Source: Alphaproteobacteria bacterium
GTDB taxonomy: Bacteria; Pseudomonadota; Alphaproteobacteria; JAUHZC01
NCBI GenBank assembly: GCA_023898725.1
Contig: CP060236.1
Span: 434,001 to 498,000, forward strand
Length of the DNA: 64,000 bases
Direction of reading: 5' to 3'
Part shown: positions 1 to 8,606 of the stretch, piece by piece
Numbering within the stretch: position 1 is the stretch's first letter
Layout: each line of letters opens with the position of its first letter
Made by a program: the position numbers and the translations under genes
The notes under the pieces: generated by a model
The model's database searches: none
Seen by the model: the letters and a program-made list of their open reading frames with translations, nothing else
Told to the model about the DNA's origin: nothing

Positions 1-1
1 G

Positions 2-1768
2 GATAAAAACTATTTGCAGTTGGTGCGCATTATTTTATCACGCAACCCTCAGTATAATCTTTTCGATGGTTTGCGCTTGGGCAGCCAGGTGCAACTCGCA
101 GATCTTTTTGATCATGGTGTTTCCCATGTAGCTGTGTGTGTGGGAACAGGTCGCCCCAAAGATTTGCCGGCCATCCGTCACGTCAAATATGGTGTTCATG
201 TAGCGTCTGATTTTTTGATGCACCTTAATCATGGTGCTTATCACAAAGATCTCCCCAGCGATCTATGGATTGACTTTCCTCTTGTCGTTGTAGGAGGCGG
301 TTTAACGGCCTGCGATGCAGCAACAGAAGCCCTGGTCTACTATAGGCGTCAGTTGGAAAAATTTGCACACGCTTGGAGTGCTCTCAGCAACTATGAACAA
401 AAGACCCTTTTAGAAGCTTACCCCCACCTCAAAAAGATTGATGCCCATCTCCAACTCCTTGAGAACATTCATCGCGACCATCACAAAAGCTTCTCATCTT
501 TCTTACATGCCACAGGAGGAGTCACTATTATTTATCGCGGACGTTTCAAGAGCTCTCCCGCCTACACAACAAACAAGCATGAGATTCAGAACGCCTTAGA
601 TCAGGGAGTGACATTTATCGAGAATACAACCATTCATCACGCGTGTACTGATGAAGAAGGAAGATTAGAGACGCTTGTCTTGCAGAACGGTGAAACCCGA
701 ACAGAAATTTCCGCACGGACACTTTTGGTCGCTACTGGTATTCATCCCAATACACATATGGGAGAAGATGCGCGTATAGTTGTTAACGAAGAATCCCTCT
801 TTCAGAAAACAGCAGATCAATCATCATTTTTTATCCAACACACAACCAATACCCCTATCACTGTTTCCCAGCACGGAGACGTACACCCGGATTATTCGGG
901 CAGCGTTGTCAAAGCCTTAGCAAGCGCAAAAAAAGGAGCACGGTCCATTCATGCATCCTTGATCAAAAAAGAACCCACACAAGACCCTTCACGCATCATT
1001 AAAAACTTCTCTTGCTTTTATCAGGCAACTATTACACAAGTTTTTCCCTGTGGATTTACACCCGGTTATCATGTCGTCATTCATGCGCCCGCTGCTGTAA
1101 AAACATATAAGCCAGGGCATTTTTATCGGCTAAACGTTGTATCCGCAGGCGGTGACTTTCTGGAGAAATCTCTCGCATTACTGCCCATACACATTTCCAA
1201 AGAGAGCAACACCGTCTCATTTTTGATTTATTCATCGTCTCACTCTGCAGAAAACTTTGCGAATATGCGCATCGGAGATACCGTCCATCTCATGGGACCG
1301 GTTGGAAACTTTCTTGATAATAAACCCCACACACATTTTGTGACAGACTCTCGTTGGCTTGCGCAAATTGCACAGATTGCTTCATGCATGTCACAGGCAA
1401 CTATTCATATCGACACAAGTCAAATAAGTGAAAAGCTTTTAGCGATGGTTCGCCAATATCATCCCAGTGTGCGCATTGTTTCCACACACGCCTCCGTAAA
1501 TGGTCTTAACGTTCCTGACAGCGCGCCCGTTATTGCCACACATGAAACAAAACGCCATGACGATAAGACAATTATCCTCACGCTTGCTCCCATGCAATGC
1601 ATGATGAAAGCCGTATGCGGACGTTGTCGGGTGGCCTCAGCAGGAGACTCTCCTCCTATTTTTGCCTGTCAAAATCTTTGGAATAAAGCGGAGGTCGTTG
1701 ATTGGGAAGTTGGTGCATACAGCACTGATCCACAGAATCCCTGGAATCTACTGAAAAAGATAAAGTAG
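2..1768 (+). CDS. FAD/NAD(P)-dependent oxidoreductase, GltD-like plus PyrK-like, 5'-truncated
   Basis: The frame is open to the left window edge, so the N-terminus is missing. A dinucleotide-binding loop (VVVGGGLTACDAATEA) lies near visible residue 95, as in glutamate synthase small-subunit-like flavoproteins. The C-terminal third looks like a ferredoxin-reductase/PyrK-type domain and ends with cysteines spaced C-x5-C-x2-C-x13-C (core QCMMKAVCGRC, then FACQN). Such a set usually binds an Fe-S cluster. Large alphaproteobacterial proteins joining these two modules are known to me only as putative pyridine nucleotide-disulfide oxidoreductases, and their substrate is unclear. The family is fairly sure; the reaction is not. 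Confidence 0.75.
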   Translation, partial: DKNYLQLVRIILSRNPQYNLFDGLRLGSQVQLADLFDHGVSHVAVCVGTGRPKDLPAIRHVKYGVHVASDFLMHLNHGAYHKDLPSDLWIDFPLVVVGGGLTACDAATEALVYYRRQLEKFAHAWSALSNYEQKTLLEAYPHLKKIDAHLQLLENIHRDHHKSFSSFLHATGGVTIIYRGRFKSSPAYTTNKHEIQNALDQGVTFIENTTIHHACTDEEGRLETLVLQNGETRTEISARTLLVATGIHPNTHMGEDARIVVNEESLFQKTADQSSFFIQHTTNTPITVSQHGDVHPDYSGSVVKALASAKKGARSIHASLIKKEPTQDPSRIIKNFSCFYQATITQVFPCGFTPGYHVVIHAPAAVKTYKPGHFYRLNVVSAGGDFLEKSLALLPIHISKESNTVSFLIYSSSHSAENFANMRIGDTVHLMGPVGNFLDNKPHTHFVTDSRWLAQIAQIASCMSQATIHIDTSQISEKLLAMVRQYHPSVRIVSTHASVNGLNVPDSAPVIATHETKRHDDKTIILTLAPMQCMMKAVCGRCRVASAGDSPPIFACQNLWNKAEVVDWEVGAYSTDPQNPWNLLKKIK

Positions 1769-1839
1769 TGTAAAACTTCAAGAGATAGAGTTATAATCGC
1801 CCGCATGCGCCAAACAAAATAGCGTCAACGGAGATCACT

Positions 1840-3252
1840 GTGATAATGCCCAAACAATCTACTGATACAATAGACTGTTCCAATAGGCGATCTTTCGTAC
1901 ACAATAGCAGCGTGCAACAAAAATTTTCCCACAGCATATTTTCCCTTTTTTTTATGCTGATCAGCCTGACAATGCCCACGCAGGCGCTTTATGACTTCAA
2001 GAGAGGAACATCAATCCAAGATCAGGAGCTCACCGATGTTATTCAGGCTCTTTCTGATCCTATTTATAAAACTGTGGGGATTCCATCTGGCAAAGTTCGA
2101 CACTATGTCGTTGTAGATCCCGAAATTAATGCGGCTGCTTCTGTGGGGCCAATTATGATCCTACATACAGGAATCCTTCTCACGGCAACCGCCGAGCAAA
2201 TGGCGGGGGTTATTGCCCACGAAACAGGCCACATTTATGCTCGCCATGTGGAGCTTCTCATGATCACCATCAAAGAACGTCAGCTCTTAGCACTTGGTAC
2301 TACGCTATTAGGGGCTGGTATTATGATAGCCAATCCAGGTGCTGGCCTAGCAGTGGCTTTAGGGGGATCAGAAATTGTGCGGCGGGGGTTTTTTCGATGG
2401 AATAGAGGTAAAGAAGCGGCAGCAGACCGAACAGCAACAGAAATTCTGACAAAACTTAATTGGCCTATTGAGGGACTCACATCGTTTTTATTAATGCTCC
2501 ATCGCCGCGAAAATCTTTCCTCATTAAAGCCTGACCCTTACGTACTTACCCACCCTGATCCAAAAGACCGCGCGGATGTCATTTTATCCAAAAAAACATC
2601 TGCGGCATCTTCCGCAACCTTTCCGAAAGATTTGAACCAACGGTATCTACAACTACAAGCCAAACTGAGGGGTTTCATTGAACCAGGGGCTGTAACACTC
2701 CGAAAAACACAGGGAAAAAAAGACAAGCACTCTTTGTACGCACGATCGGTGGGTTACCACAAATTAGGCAAACATCCACAATCTCTGGAATTACTCAACA
2801 CGCTCATTGCAAATGATCCTAAGAACCCTTATTACCAAGAAACGAAAGGACAGGTTTTGTTTGTTTCAGGAAAACATGAAGAAGCACGCGCCTCCTATCG
2901 CACCGCTGTATCCTTAAATCCCAAGGGAAATCTTGTCCGTCTTTCTTATGCGTGGAGCTTACTTATTGGAAAAAATGCAAGCCCAGAATCTGCCCTTAAA
3001 ATTCTTGAAGAGATGCGTGAGACAGAAAAAGAAAATCCTGAATTTTGGCGCTTGTATGCTTTTGCTCTTGGGAAAATGAAACGTATGGGAGCAATGTCAT
3101 GGGCCCTCGCAGAGCGTTCGTATTTAATTGGTAATATCCCAGAAGCAAAAAAGCAGCTTGAGCGGGCAATTCAGTTCCTGAAACCCCAAGAAAAAGATAT
3201 CAATACTAAAATTAAAGATCTGAAAAATTATCTTGAACATGCAACCGAATAA
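1840..3252 (+). CDS. M48-family zinc metalloprotease with TPR repeats, BepA/YfgC-like
   Basis: A secreted zinc protease, probably for periplasmic outer-membrane protein quality control. The N-terminus has a hydrophobic stretch (about residues 33-49) ending in TQA, consistent with a signal peptide. The zinc motif HETGH is at residues 127-131, with the likely third ligand in GKEAAADRTA near 192. After about residue 290 the sequence is helical and TPR-like, as in BepA. GTG at 1840 has GGAG at 1830-1833; ATG at 1846 is the alternative. It is a separate unit from the oxidoreductase upstream and runs towards gmk. The family call is firm; naming it bepA would be by analogy. Confidence 0.85.
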   Translation: MIMPKQSTDTIDCSNRRSFVHNSSVQQKFSHSIFSLFFMLISLTMPTQALYDFKRGTSIQDQELTDVIQALSDPIYKTVGIPSGKVRHYVVVDPEINAAASVGPIMILHTGILLTATAEQMAGVIAHETGHIYARHVELLMITIKERQLLALGTTLLGAGIMIANPGAGLAVALGGSEIVRRGFFRWNRGKEAAADRTATEILTKLNWPIEGLTSFLLMLHRRENLSSLKPDPYVLTHPDPKDRADVILSKKTSAASSATFPKDLNQRYLQLQAKLRGFIEPGAVTLRKTQGKKDKHSLYARSVGYHKLGKHPQSLELLNTLIANDPKNPYYQETKGQVLFVSGKHEEARASYRTAVSLNPKGNLVRLSYAWSLLIGKNASPESALKILEEMRETEKENPEFWRLYAFALGKMKRMGAMSWALAERSYLIGNIPEAKKQLERAIQFLKPQEKDINTKIKDLKNYLEHATE

Positions 3253-3297
3253 ATTTTATAGTGTGGATTGTTCAGAAAGAATGATGCAAGGAAAATA

Positions 3298-3939
3298 ATG
3301 ACTCCCCCCATCTCAAGAAGAGGGATTCTTTTCGCACTTTCCTCACCCTCAGGTGCAGGAAAAACAAGTATCGCCCGTGGATTAATCGCATCCGTAGAGG
3401 CTCTTTCGCATTCTGTTTCCTATACCACACGTCCAATCCGTCCGGGGGAGGTTGATGGGAAAGACTACCATTTTGTCGACCAGGAAACATTTAATAGTAT
3501 GGTGAGTGGTGGTCATTTCTTGGAGCATGCGTACGTGTTTGGTAATTATTACGGAACACCAAAAGCCCCCGTGTTGGATAGATTGCAACAGGGTGGTGAC
3601 CTTGTTTTTGATATTGACTGGCAAGGATTCCAGCAAATCAAGCAACATAAAAATCAAGATGTTGTCAGTATTTTTATTTTGCCTCCTAACAAGAAAGCTC
3701 TTCAACAGCGGCTCATATCGCGGGGCCAAGATTCTGCTTCTGTAATAAGCAGGCGCATGCAGCGGGCAGCTCAAGAGATGAGTCACTGGATAGAATACGA
3801 CTATATCATTATCAACACTATTCTTGCTGACGCCATTCAAGCGGCTGTCAATATTGTTCATGCAGAACGGATGAAGCGGTGGCGACACATTGGTCTTGTC
3901 CCTTTTGTGCAAGGAATTTCTGATCCCCCAGACCATTGA
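3298..3939 (+). CDS. gmk: Guanylate kinase
   Basis: Phosphorylates GMP to GDP with ATP in the cytoplasm. The P-loop SPSGAGKT is at residues 16-23, followed by the GMP-binding region SYTTRPIRPGEVDGKDYHFV and the lid segment. Its 213 aa match the usual size. I chose ATG 3298 because AAGGA at 3288-3292 is well spaced; an upstream in-frame TTG at 3268 would add ten residues without a better ribosome binding site. It converges with the last gene of the minus-strand secretion operon, with three bases between the two stop codons. Confidence 0.96.
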   Translation: MTPPISRRGILFALSSPSGAGKTSIARGLIASVEALSHSVSYTTRPIRPGEVDGKDYHFVDQETFNSMVSGGHFLEHAYVFGNYYGTPKAPVLDRLQQGGDLVFDIDWQGFQQIKQHKNQDVVSIFILPPNKKALQQRLISRGQDSASVISRRMQRAAQEMSHWIEYDYIIINTILADAIQAAVNIVHAERMKRWRHIGLVPFVQGISDPPDH

Positions 3940-3942
3940 TTT

Positions 3943-4434
3943 TCACGCCGGTCCTGGATGTTTTTTTATCGGCTGGAACATACACTTTCCTGAAATGACT
4001 TTTTTACGTACACAATCATAACTTTCGTGAGCTTTTAAAGGCACATGGGCACCATCAATGCTAATCACAATAGCATCCGACGAAACGCGCAGCAAAGAAA
4101 GACTACCTTGACGCTTGCGTGTAGGAATGTAAGTGGATCCATTAATAATCACCGTCCACTGTAGAGGGCTTTCATACACAATACTTTTGACATAAAAACC
4201 GTCAATACAATAATTCCCCAAGCTACCCGCATGGATATTAGCACTTAAAAAGTAAGCAATCATAGGTACACGGCAGGATCTCCAAAATCCCATAGACAAG
4301 GATTTATGTGCACGCAATAAGAGTCCTTCATGGGTGAGTTCTCTGTGATTTTTTAAATGCTTTTCCTCCCCCTTAAAGACATGCATAGACTTTGTATTGG
4401 TAACAGGAGAAATTATTAATGACTTCATATACAT
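3943..4434 (-). CDS. Unknown 163-aa protein, fifth gene of the secretion/pilus-like operon
   Basis: I do not recognise a family with confidence. Its start (ATG 4434 or 4428) overlaps the stop of the gene before it, so translation is probably coupled. There is no clear signal peptide or membrane segment. The C-terminal half (WTVIINGSTYIPTRKR, then VSSDAIVISIDG) has the small beta-domain feel of GspB/MshK/PilP C-terminal regions, where an ING-Y-P turn is followed by alternating hydrophobic strands. That likeness is weak and by eye. Position after GspE, GspF and two membrane proteins suggests a periplasmic or linker subunit of the same machine. Confidence 0.6.
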   Translation of the reverse strand: MYMKSLIISPVTNTKSMHVFKGEEKHLKNHRELTHEGLLLRAHKSLSMGFWRSCRVPMIAYFLSANIHAGSLGNYCIDGFYVKSIVYESPLQWTVIINGSTYIPTRKRQGSLSLLRVSSDAIVISIDGAHVPLKAHESYDCVRKKVISGKCMFQPIKKHPGPA

Positions 4435-4856
4435 TGACGACTTTCCAGCTTAATGATAAATCCCGTGCGTTTTTTACCACGGCTCAGCCGTATAGATTGC
4501 AGCGCAAGTACCATGGGATAGTCACGCTGTATATCTGCGATGTACTCATTGATCAAAGGTGATTCTTCCAACGTTCCTCCCATCGTCAGTAGTATCCGCG
4601 GTAATGAACCCTGGGAGGAAGACAAGCACTGGGCTGTTACGCGCTGTACGCACATACCGTAAAGACGGGCACTTTTTGTGAGAAAAACCCTCATTTTTGG
4701 ACAAGTAATTTTTTGGGGATCCATCAAACAGGAAACATGCTTGGTGTCCCCCACACAAAACAAATAAACAGATGCAAGACCCATCCATAAACATAGTGCT
4801 GCCACACATACGGGTGTTCGCAGCGTATGTCTCCAAAATATTTTATCAAAAATCAT
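4425..4856 (-). CDS. Small inner-membrane protein, GspM/PilO-like by position
   Basis: 143 aa with a short cytoplasmic N-terminus, one membrane segment at about residues 15-36 (TPVCVAALCLWMGLASVYLF), and a periplasmic remainder. This layout is typical of GspM/PilO or PilN assembly proteins, but I see no diagnostic motif. It overlaps the preceding gene by 11 bases and the following one by a few, inside the GspE-GspF operon. The role is inferred from topology and context only. Several cysteines in the predicted periplasmic part could form disulfides. Confidence 0.6.
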   Translation of the reverse strand: MIFDKIFWRHTLRTPVCVAALCLWMGLASVYLFCVGDTKHVSCLMDPQKITCPKMRVFLTKSARLYGMCVQRVTAQCLSSSQGSLPRILLTMGGTLEESPLINEYIADIQRDYPMVLALQSIRLSRGKKRTGFIIKLESRQCI

Positions 4857-5790
4857 GAGTAAAAACCTTTCTATGAGGATTTCTGTGAAACTTTCTCAGT
4901 TTCTGCCCCAGTGTTTCGTGCGTTTTGTTGCGCATTGGTGAATATTTTGTTTTTCTCAAGGGTGGGGAAATGTTGATGCTACTAAGGCATCTTTTTGTAT
5001 AACAATCTATGCCTAAGGAAACACCAAAAACACTACCCACAATAAGGAAGAGTATACTTATTTTTTCCACCCATTTAAGAGCCCTATGCAAGCGAAAAAC
5101 CTGTAAAACTTTAGGGTTAGGTGTCATAAAACTCATTCGCAAACAGGGTGTAATGTGTGGCAATATCGCCGTCATGTTTTCATGGGGAATATCCACGCTC
5201 TTCCATACAGAACGCACGGGAATGTTGATTTTTTTCAAAGAAGAATCAACCAAAATTGGACCAACCCCCCGATGCTTGTGCCAAAAATCATCCGCAACCG
5301 AAAAGGGCCTATCATCAACAATAGACCCCCCTTGAGACGCAACCATCCGTGTGTGTGAGTCCATTTGATAGACACACAGCCATTTTTCATGATCGAGTAT
5401 GTGGTGGTGTTGCGCAAGAAACGTAACGATACCTGTTTGTAGTGGTGCGATCATACGAATCTGCTTGTGAGCGTATTGGGCAGAACAGACACTAGCCTCT
5501 AATATCCCATGTTCAGGTTCACACACACTCCACAAATAGGATGCCCACCTTCTCTTCTGTAAGTGGCTCCATTGATAAAAACCTATCTGATGATCTTGTC
5601 TCCACACACGCTTCCAAAACCAACGACCCCACGCAGATACACCTCCAAGACTATAGACCCGCCCCTCGAGAGGACCTGCATAGGGGAAAAAAAGCACATT
5701 TTTGTATAGAAGACTTTTCGTTGCAAAAAGGGCATGCGCGGATTCCTTTACAGGAGAAGAGAAAGAACAAAAAGAAACACGCGAACTCAC
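4846..5790 (-). CDS. Membrane-anchored assembly protein, GspL or PilM/PilN-like
   Basis: 314 aa: a large N-terminal cytoplasmic domain, one membrane segment near residues 244-265 (ISILFLIVGSVFGVSLGI), and a short basic tail. This is the topology of GspL, which links the ATPase to the periplasmic parts of type II secretion machines. Sequence is strongly diverged and I cannot point to conserved actin-like motifs with certainty. GTG start at 5790 overlaps the gspF-like stop as GTGA, so the two genes are translationally coupled. Function is inferred from topology and neighbours. Confidence 0.65.
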   Translation of the reverse strand: MSSRVSFCSFSSPVKESAHALFATKSLLYKNVLFFPYAGPLEGRVYSLGGVSAWGRWFWKRVWRQDHQIGFYQWSHLQKRRWASYLWSVCEPEHGILEASVCSAQYAHKQIRMIAPLQTGIVTFLAQHHHILDHEKWLCVYQMDSHTRMVASQGGSIVDDRPFSVADDFWHKHRGVGPILVDSSLKKINIPVRSVWKSVDIPHENMTAILPHITPCLRMSFMTPNPKVLQVFRLHRALKWVEKISILFLIVGSVFGVSLGIDCYTKRCLSSINISPPLRKTKYSPMRNKTHETLGQKLRKFHRNPHRKVFTHDF

Positions 5791-6986
5791 AGCTGAATAC
5801 CTATATTATGGTAGATGGGAAAAAACACTGCATAAATAATCCACACAATCACACTAGCTAGCACCACAATACCTGTGGGGTAAATCATGTTCTGAAGACG
5901 CTCTGTGGAACGCGTCAGTCGATCCTGCTCAAGAGTCGCGATTGTTTTGATGATTTTCCCAATTGTATTCCCGGAAGAAAGACTCGCAATGTATTCTTTT
6001 GTGTGATGCGAACACAAAAAAGACACCTCCAAAACACAAGTAATTGCCCTTCCTTTTTCCATTTGTTGGTAAAGAGAGTGAAGATGTTTCTTTACTGTAT
6101 TGTTTGGAAAAATATGCGCACACGCTTCCAGTGCATCAGTGAATTTTATCCCTCGCCCAACAAGACAGGTCATATAAAACCATAGAGTTGCTCGCATATA
6201 CTGTCGATAAAAAGGAATGCGCAGAAAAATTCGGTGTGTGTATTCTTTAAAAATTCCAAAAAACGACCATAGCATTAAACGATCATACAAGATTCCCCCC
6301 AGCGTTTTGCTCGCTATCAGGCATAGACAAAACCCTAGGTATATAGGGGCTGAAACATGAGCAATTCCTTCACTTAAAGCGATTACAAACTGTGTAGAAA
6401 TACCCGTATCCATACTATTTTCTTGAAAAAATGAATGAAGCTGCGGAACAAGAATTACTAACAGAGCAACAAACATGATAATCATAAATGTTGTAATAAT
6501 ACGCAATTGTCCTTTGATACGCGCCATCAATGCATCGCGTGCCATTTGTTTTTCAAAAAGATGACTAATAAACTGGCAAGAATGCACATAATCACCCATG
6601 TGTTCGGCTAGCTTCACAAAGGAAACAGTGTGTGGCCCAAAAAGTAATGGTTGTTTCTCCAGGGCTTGACCCAGTGAAAGACCATCATGACACAGGGAGT
6701 ATTTTATTTCCTGTAGAAGCAAGCGATAGCCTCCATAGGATTTTTCCTGGGAGAGACAGTCCAAGGCTACCGCCAAAGGAACGCCTGCTTGCAACAAATC
6801 ACCCAGCGCATCAAACATTGGTTTGAGTTTCCTCACGCAAGATAAATTCTGCCTCCGCATACAAGGAAGACGGCAAAGATAGAAGCAACCCAATTGCCGC
6901 AGTGTCATCCGCGCCCATTGGGAAGAGCGCGTAAATCCACCTTGAAAAAGTGCGCCCGTTTCATCAATGCCAAGGTACAGCTTCAT
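5787..6986 (-). CDS. Type II secretion/type IV pilus inner-membrane platform protein (GspF/PilC family)
   Basis: Platform protein that couples the secretion ATPase to pseudopilus or pilus assembly. 399 aa is the usual size. It shows the family's repeated half: a helical domain (LLQAGVPLAVALDCL) followed by hydrophobic segments near residues 165-185 and 215-235, then a second helical half (LVGRGIKFTDALEACA) and a C-terminal membrane segment (GIVVLASVIVWIIYAVFF). It overlaps the 3' end of the ATPase gene by 23 bases, as expected for a co-transcribed pair. Whether the machine is T2SS or T4P cannot be decided here. Confidence 0.85.
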   Translation of the reverse strand: MKLYLGIDETGALFQGGFTRSSQWARMTLRQLGCFYLCRLPCMRRQNLSCVRKLKPMFDALGDLLQAGVPLAVALDCLSQEKSYGGYRLLLQEIKYSLCHDGLSLGQALEKQPLLFGPHTVSFVKLAEHMGDYVHSCQFISHLFEKQMARDALMARIKGQLRIITTFMIIMFVALLVILVPQLHSFFQENSMDTGISTQFVIALSEGIAHVSAPIYLGFCLCLIASKTLGGILYDRLMLWSFFGIFKEYTHRIFLRIPFYRQYMRATLWFYMTCLVGRGIKFTDALEACAHIFPNNTVKKHLHSLYQQMEKGRAITCVLEVSFLCSHHTKEYIASLSSGNTIGKIIKTIATLEQDRLTRSTERLQNMIYPTGIVVLASVIVWIIYAVFFPIYHNIGIQL

Positions 6987-8436
6987 GGCTACTTTCCTGT
7001 AAAAGAGTCGTCACTGGGCCTAGGGCGCGTTCTATTTCTGCAAACGTTGTACGCCCATCCCGTAAAAGATCCCATACCCTGGAGAGAATGCTTTCTTCCT
7101 GAGATTCTGCAAGCCAACGCATGAGGTCATGCCGTGTCTCAAGGGTGTGTCCGTTACCACAGTAGCTCGGCATGCGCACATATTCATCAAGCACTGTTCG
7201 TCCGCGCAGTCCCCCTTCGGCACATACCACACACGTTTTGTGCCCACAAACACATCGGGTTCGAATCAGTCTTTGGTTTAATACACCCATTGTTTGAGAA
7301 GCGATATCACCGACTCCCACACCAAAATCTATAAGACGAGCAATAACACCTTGAATATTACCAGCGTGCACGGTTGCAAGAATAAGTGTTCCTGTCATTG
7401 CAGCTCTATACGCCATGCGTGCTGTTTCTTCATCGCGAATTTCTCCTAACAAAATAACCTCCGGATCTTGGCGCAAAAGAGACCGCAACCCCTGTGCATA
7501 GGAAAAATCCAATGCCGGATTAATGTTCGACTGAACCATGTACGATCGTCGATACTCAACCGGATCCTCAAGCGTCATAATCGAACGCACACCACGCGCA
7601 TACAACATGTGCACAAGAGAGTAAAGTGTGGTTGTTTTTCCTGATCCCGTTGGACCTGTTACAAGAAAAACACCCTGGGATTTTTTTAACGTCATGCGAA
7701 TGGCATGAATCCTGCTGTCAGAAAAACCCAAATCGGAAAGACTTTTTTCCCGGGCATCCATTCCCAAAAAACGCAAAACAATGCGTTCTCCATGAATACA
7801 TGGATGTGTTGAAACCCGTATATCCAGAAAAACCCCTTCCTTATGATAGGAAAAACACCCGGACTGTGGCCGACGTGTTTCTGCAATATCAAGATGTGCA
7901 CGCATTTTCATCTGAACACGCAATGATGCCCATATATCACCCGGCAATATTCCTAAGTCACTAACAACCCCATCAATGCGACTGCTGACTGTTGTTTCTG
8001 TTTCATAGGGATTAAAATGCAAATCCGTTGCCCCACGATGAATAGCCAGCAAAAGAACATCATCAAAATTACCAGGAATTGCCTCAAGGGCCTGTGGGGT
8101 AAAAGCGCACACTGTATTGTTTTGATCCATGCACACCGTGGTTCCTAAGGTAACACCAGAAGACTGTTGTCTTCCTCCCCCGACATGAAGAGGTACCTTT
8201 CCTCCTAAATGAGCGTATAAACCAAATATTGCTTCTGGAGATGCGTCCTCATTAAACTGGACATGCATACCATCAGATTTTTCCTGAAATATCCTTACGT
8301 GAAAGCGTTTCATAAGCGCAGGGGTTAAACGATGGGTGTTTTGTGTAATATTCTTGCGCAAAGATTTGCCAGTGAAGGCATGCAGTGCATCATCGGAATA
8401 GGTGTGGTTGTGGGCGTGTTTGACTGAAGTTCTCAT
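6964..8436 (-). CDS. Type II secretion/type IV pilus assembly ATPase (GspE/PilB family)
   Basis: Hexameric cytoplasmic ATPase that powers pseudopilus or pilus assembly. 490 aa. Walker A GPTGSGKTT is at residues 261-269, an Asp box TLEDPVEY at 288-295, Walker B ILLGEIRDEET at 328-338 and a His box ATVHAG at 354-359. A zinc-type cysteine cluster C-x-C-x4-C-x2-C is at 395-405, as in GspE proteins. First gene of a five-gene minus-strand operon, with a strong AGGGGGGA ribosome binding site just upstream. No secretin or major pseudopilin gene is visible in this window, so the rest of the machine must be elsewhere. Confidence 0.92.
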   Translation of the reverse strand: MRTSVKHAHNHTYSDDALHAFTGKSLRKNITQNTHRLTPALMKRFHVRIFQEKSDGMHVQFNEDASPEAIFGLYAHLGGKVPLHVGGGRQQSSGVTLGTTVCMDQNNTVCAFTPQALEAIPGNFDDVLLLAIHRGATDLHFNPYETETTVSSRIDGVVSDLGILPGDIWASLRVQMKMRAHLDIAETRRPQSGCFSYHKEGVFLDIRVSTHPCIHGERIVLRFLGMDAREKSLSDLGFSDSRIHAIRMTLKKSQGVFLVTGPTGSGKTTTLYSLVHMLYARGVRSIMTLEDPVEYRRSYMVQSNINPALDFSYAQGLRSLLRQDPEVILLGEIRDEETARMAYRAAMTGTLILATVHAGNIQGVIARLIDFGVGVGDIASQTMGVLNQRLIRTRCVCGHKTCVVCAEGGLRGRTVLDEYVRMPSYCGNGHTLETRHDLMRWLAESQEESILSRVWDLLRDGRTTFAEIERALGPVTTLLQESSHEAVPWH

Positions 8437-8548
8437 TATATCCCCCCTAAAAATATCTTATACATTACTTCTTTGACAAAACCTTTCAAGCCCTTTGTAC
8501 CATACTGGCAAACTTTGTCTCTAGGCACCCACAAGAGCTGAATACCCC

Positions 8549-8576
8549 TTTACCTTGCGTAAAAATTCCCTACAAT
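8549..8576 (+). promoter_or_regulatory. Possible promoter for sucCD
   Basis: TTTACC (8549-8554), a 16-base spacer and TACAAT (8571-8576) resemble sigma-70 -35 and -10 boxes. The sucC start lies 31 bases downstream of the -10, behind a purine-rich AGAGGGGG ribosome binding site. Prediction by eye only. Confidence 0.35.
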
Positions 8577-8606
8577 CCAGTTAGGCTAGAGAGGGGGAAA
8601 ACCGCA

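Noticed and set aside
3382..3936. 184-codon minus-strand frame opposite gmk
   Set aside because: It is a shadow of the guanylate kinase gene, with no family-like features and no ribosome binding site.
7252..7270. GGTTCGAAT, tRNA T-loop-like sequence
   Set aside because: It lies inside the secretion ATPase gene and no cloverleaf can be drawn. A similar string near 33950 in yraN fails too.
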